A stretch of 64,000 bases of DNA from Methylorubrum rhodinum (GTDB lineage Bacteria > Pseudomonadota > Alphaproteobacteria > Rhizobiales > Beijerinckiaceae): assembly GCF_014199935.1 (NCBI RefSeq), contig NZ_JACHOP010000004.1, positions 124,001 to 188,000 of the forward strand, in the 5' to 3' direction. A program made the position numbers and the translations under genes. Shown piece by piece: positions 63,096 to 64,000 of this stretch; within the stretch, counting starts at the first letter, position 1, and each line of letters opens with the position of its first letter. The notes under the pieces are model-generated. The model had not been told where the DNA came from and made no database searches. It saw only the letters and a list, made by a program, of their open reading frames with translations.

Positions 63096-63818
63096 ATGCG
63101 CAACGACCGTCACCTCCGCCTCGTCTGCCTCGCCGCGCTCGCGGTCGCCGGTTCGAGCCTTGGGGGGTGCGGCCTGTTCCGTCCGCAGCAGGAGCTGACC
63201 ACGGGTTCGATCGCGGCGAACGCCAAGGTCGTGCAGACCCCGACCGCCGCCGACAAGGAGTGCCTCGCCCGCGCGATGTACTTCGAGTCGAACCGCTCCG
63301 ACGAGGAGGGGCTGCTCGCAGTCGGCACGGTGGTGATGAACCGCCTCGACGCGCCCGCCTATCCGGGCCGGATCTGCGAGGTGGTCGGCCAGAAGCGGCA
63401 ATTCGCCAACGGCGTGCTGACGAAGCCCGTCCGCGACCAGGATCGCCCGCGGCTGGAGAAGGTCGCCGACCTGCTGCTGTCGGGCCGTCGCCACGACGGC
63501 GTCGGCCAGGCGCTGCACTTCCACACAGCCGGCTACAGCTTCCCCTACAAGAACATGCACTACGTGGTCGCCGCGGGCGGCAACGTGTTCTACGAGAAGA
63601 GCGACCGCGAGGGTTACCTGCCGGCGGTCCGCCCCCGCGCCGTGGTGCAGGTGGCCTCGGGCCGGGTGATGCCGCTCCAGGTCGCTGCCGCGCAGTCCGG
63701 CATGATCGGCCTGCCGCTCACCGGCCGCGTCCAGCCGACGCTGACCGCCGAGTACACCGTGCCCGACCTGCGTCTCGCCGGTCCCGCCCGCTACGCCTCG
63801 GTCCCCGGCCGAAACTGA
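63096..63818 (+). CDS. SleB-type cell-wall hydrolase lipoprotein
   Basis: 240 residues. Signal with lipobox SSLGGC (Cys about residue 25), so an anchored lipoprotein. The Hydrolase_2 (SleB/CwlJ) domain follows: CLARAMYFESNRSDEEGLLAVGTVVMNRLDAPAYPGRICEVVGQKRQFANG ... LHFHTAGYSFPYKNMHYVVAAGGNVFYEK, with the catalytic Glu in YFESN. A short C-terminal extension of unknown role. Acts on peptidoglycan, probably as a lytic transglycosylase. The last 180 bases of the window hold no gene I can support, only a hairpin at 63828-63859. Confidence 0.9.
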   Translation: MRNDRHLRLVCLAALAVAGSSLGGCGLFRPQQELTTGSIAANAKVVQTPTAADKECLARAMYFESNRSDEEGLLAVGTVVMNRLDAPAYPGRICEVVGQKRQFANGVLTKPVRDQDRPRLEKVADLLLSGRRHDGVGQALHFHTAGYSFPYKNMHYVVAAGGNVFYEKSDREGYLPAVRPRAVVQVASGRVMPLQVAAAQSGMIGLPLTGRVQPTLTAEYTVPDLRLAGPARYASVPGRN

Positions 63819-64000
63819 TCTTTTGGTGCATCGCCCCGACCTGCGGTCGGGATCGATGCGCCCGGCGGACAGTCGCCGCCGTTCATTCGCGCGGGCAGAC
63901 AACGGCTTGGCCGCCGTCTGATGCCAGCGAAGCCGTGGTTACGCATAGGGCAGGTTGTCGCCCCACCCCTTTGCGGCAGGCCCCCCGAGGGCTTAGATCG

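Overview
The window is 64 kb of GC-rich (about 70%) chromosomal DNA from an alphaproteobacterium, most likely a Methylobacterium/Methylorubrum-type Rhizobiales member. That placement is inferred from protein resemblance and from lineage traits visible in the sequence: a tRNA-His with A73 and no G-1, a ROSE-type RNA thermometer, EcfG-type (GGAAC/CGTT) promoters, a lipoyl-domain-bearing pyruvate dehydrogenase E1 beta, and a rhizobial-style dctA/dctBD locus. Most of the window is core chromosome with small accessory genes and several decayed mobile remnants.

Layout. 1-2.3 kb: 3' end of an inositol-monophosphatase-family gene, a lysophospholipase-like hydrolase and an Hsp20 gene with a thermosensor leader. 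2.3-2.75 kb: an internally deleted IS1182-like element with both ends intact. 2.8-8.1 kb: glyQ and glyS separated by a Tat-exported PhoX phosphatase. 8.3-10.6 kb: small stress or detoxification genes, with TetR and MarR regulators and conspicuous operators. 10.6-15.3 kb: S49 protease, a YWRPR-repeat secreted protein, a TrmN6-like methyltransferase, polyprenyl diphosphate synthase and an AEC transporter. 15.3-21.9 kb: divergent flagellar blocks (flgF-flgG-flgA-flgH leftward; fliL-fliM-DUF6468-motE rightward). 21.9-26 kb: glutathione peroxidase, invasion-associated-locus-B-like protein, lytic transglycosylase, flavodoxin-fold oxidoreductase and a GFA protein.

26-34 kb is the C4-dicarboxylate locus. 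dctA is divergent from dctB-dctD, with a sigma-54 promoter and tandem DctD-like sites between them; a large GAF-PAS-GGDEF-EAL protein follows on the opposite strand. 34-42.6 kb: gatB, a methyltransferase, a CDF transporter, two small genes, an FAD monooxygenase and queA-tgt. 42.8-43.75 kb: tRNA-Lys and tRNA-His bracketing 0.7 kb of transposase and integrase debris. 43.9-47.7 kb: ClC channel, a secreted protein, kdsA and a glycine-rich stress-type protein; then queF.

48.5-58.9 kb carries the central-metabolism block eno ... ftsB-pdhA-pdhB-pdhC-lpd. It is interrupted by an inverted, frameshifted RTX gene, a DUF5076 gene, a Uma2 nuclease-fold gene and a DUF559 gene flanked by inverted repeats. 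58.9-64 kb holds small hypotheticals, an L,D-transpeptidase, a sorbosone-dehydrogenase-like beta-propeller protein and a SleB-type cell-wall hydrolase. I saw no complete insertion sequence, prophage, CRISPR array, rRNA gene or replication origin.

I did not find a clearly new multi-gene system. The most informative signals are regulatory (ROSE leader, sigma-54/DctD array, tandem TetR operators, EcfG promoters) and evolutionary (low-GC patch in glyS, near-identical lipoyl-domain DNA in pdhB and pdhC, RTX frameshift, the DUF559 module). All base counts and alignments were made by eye.
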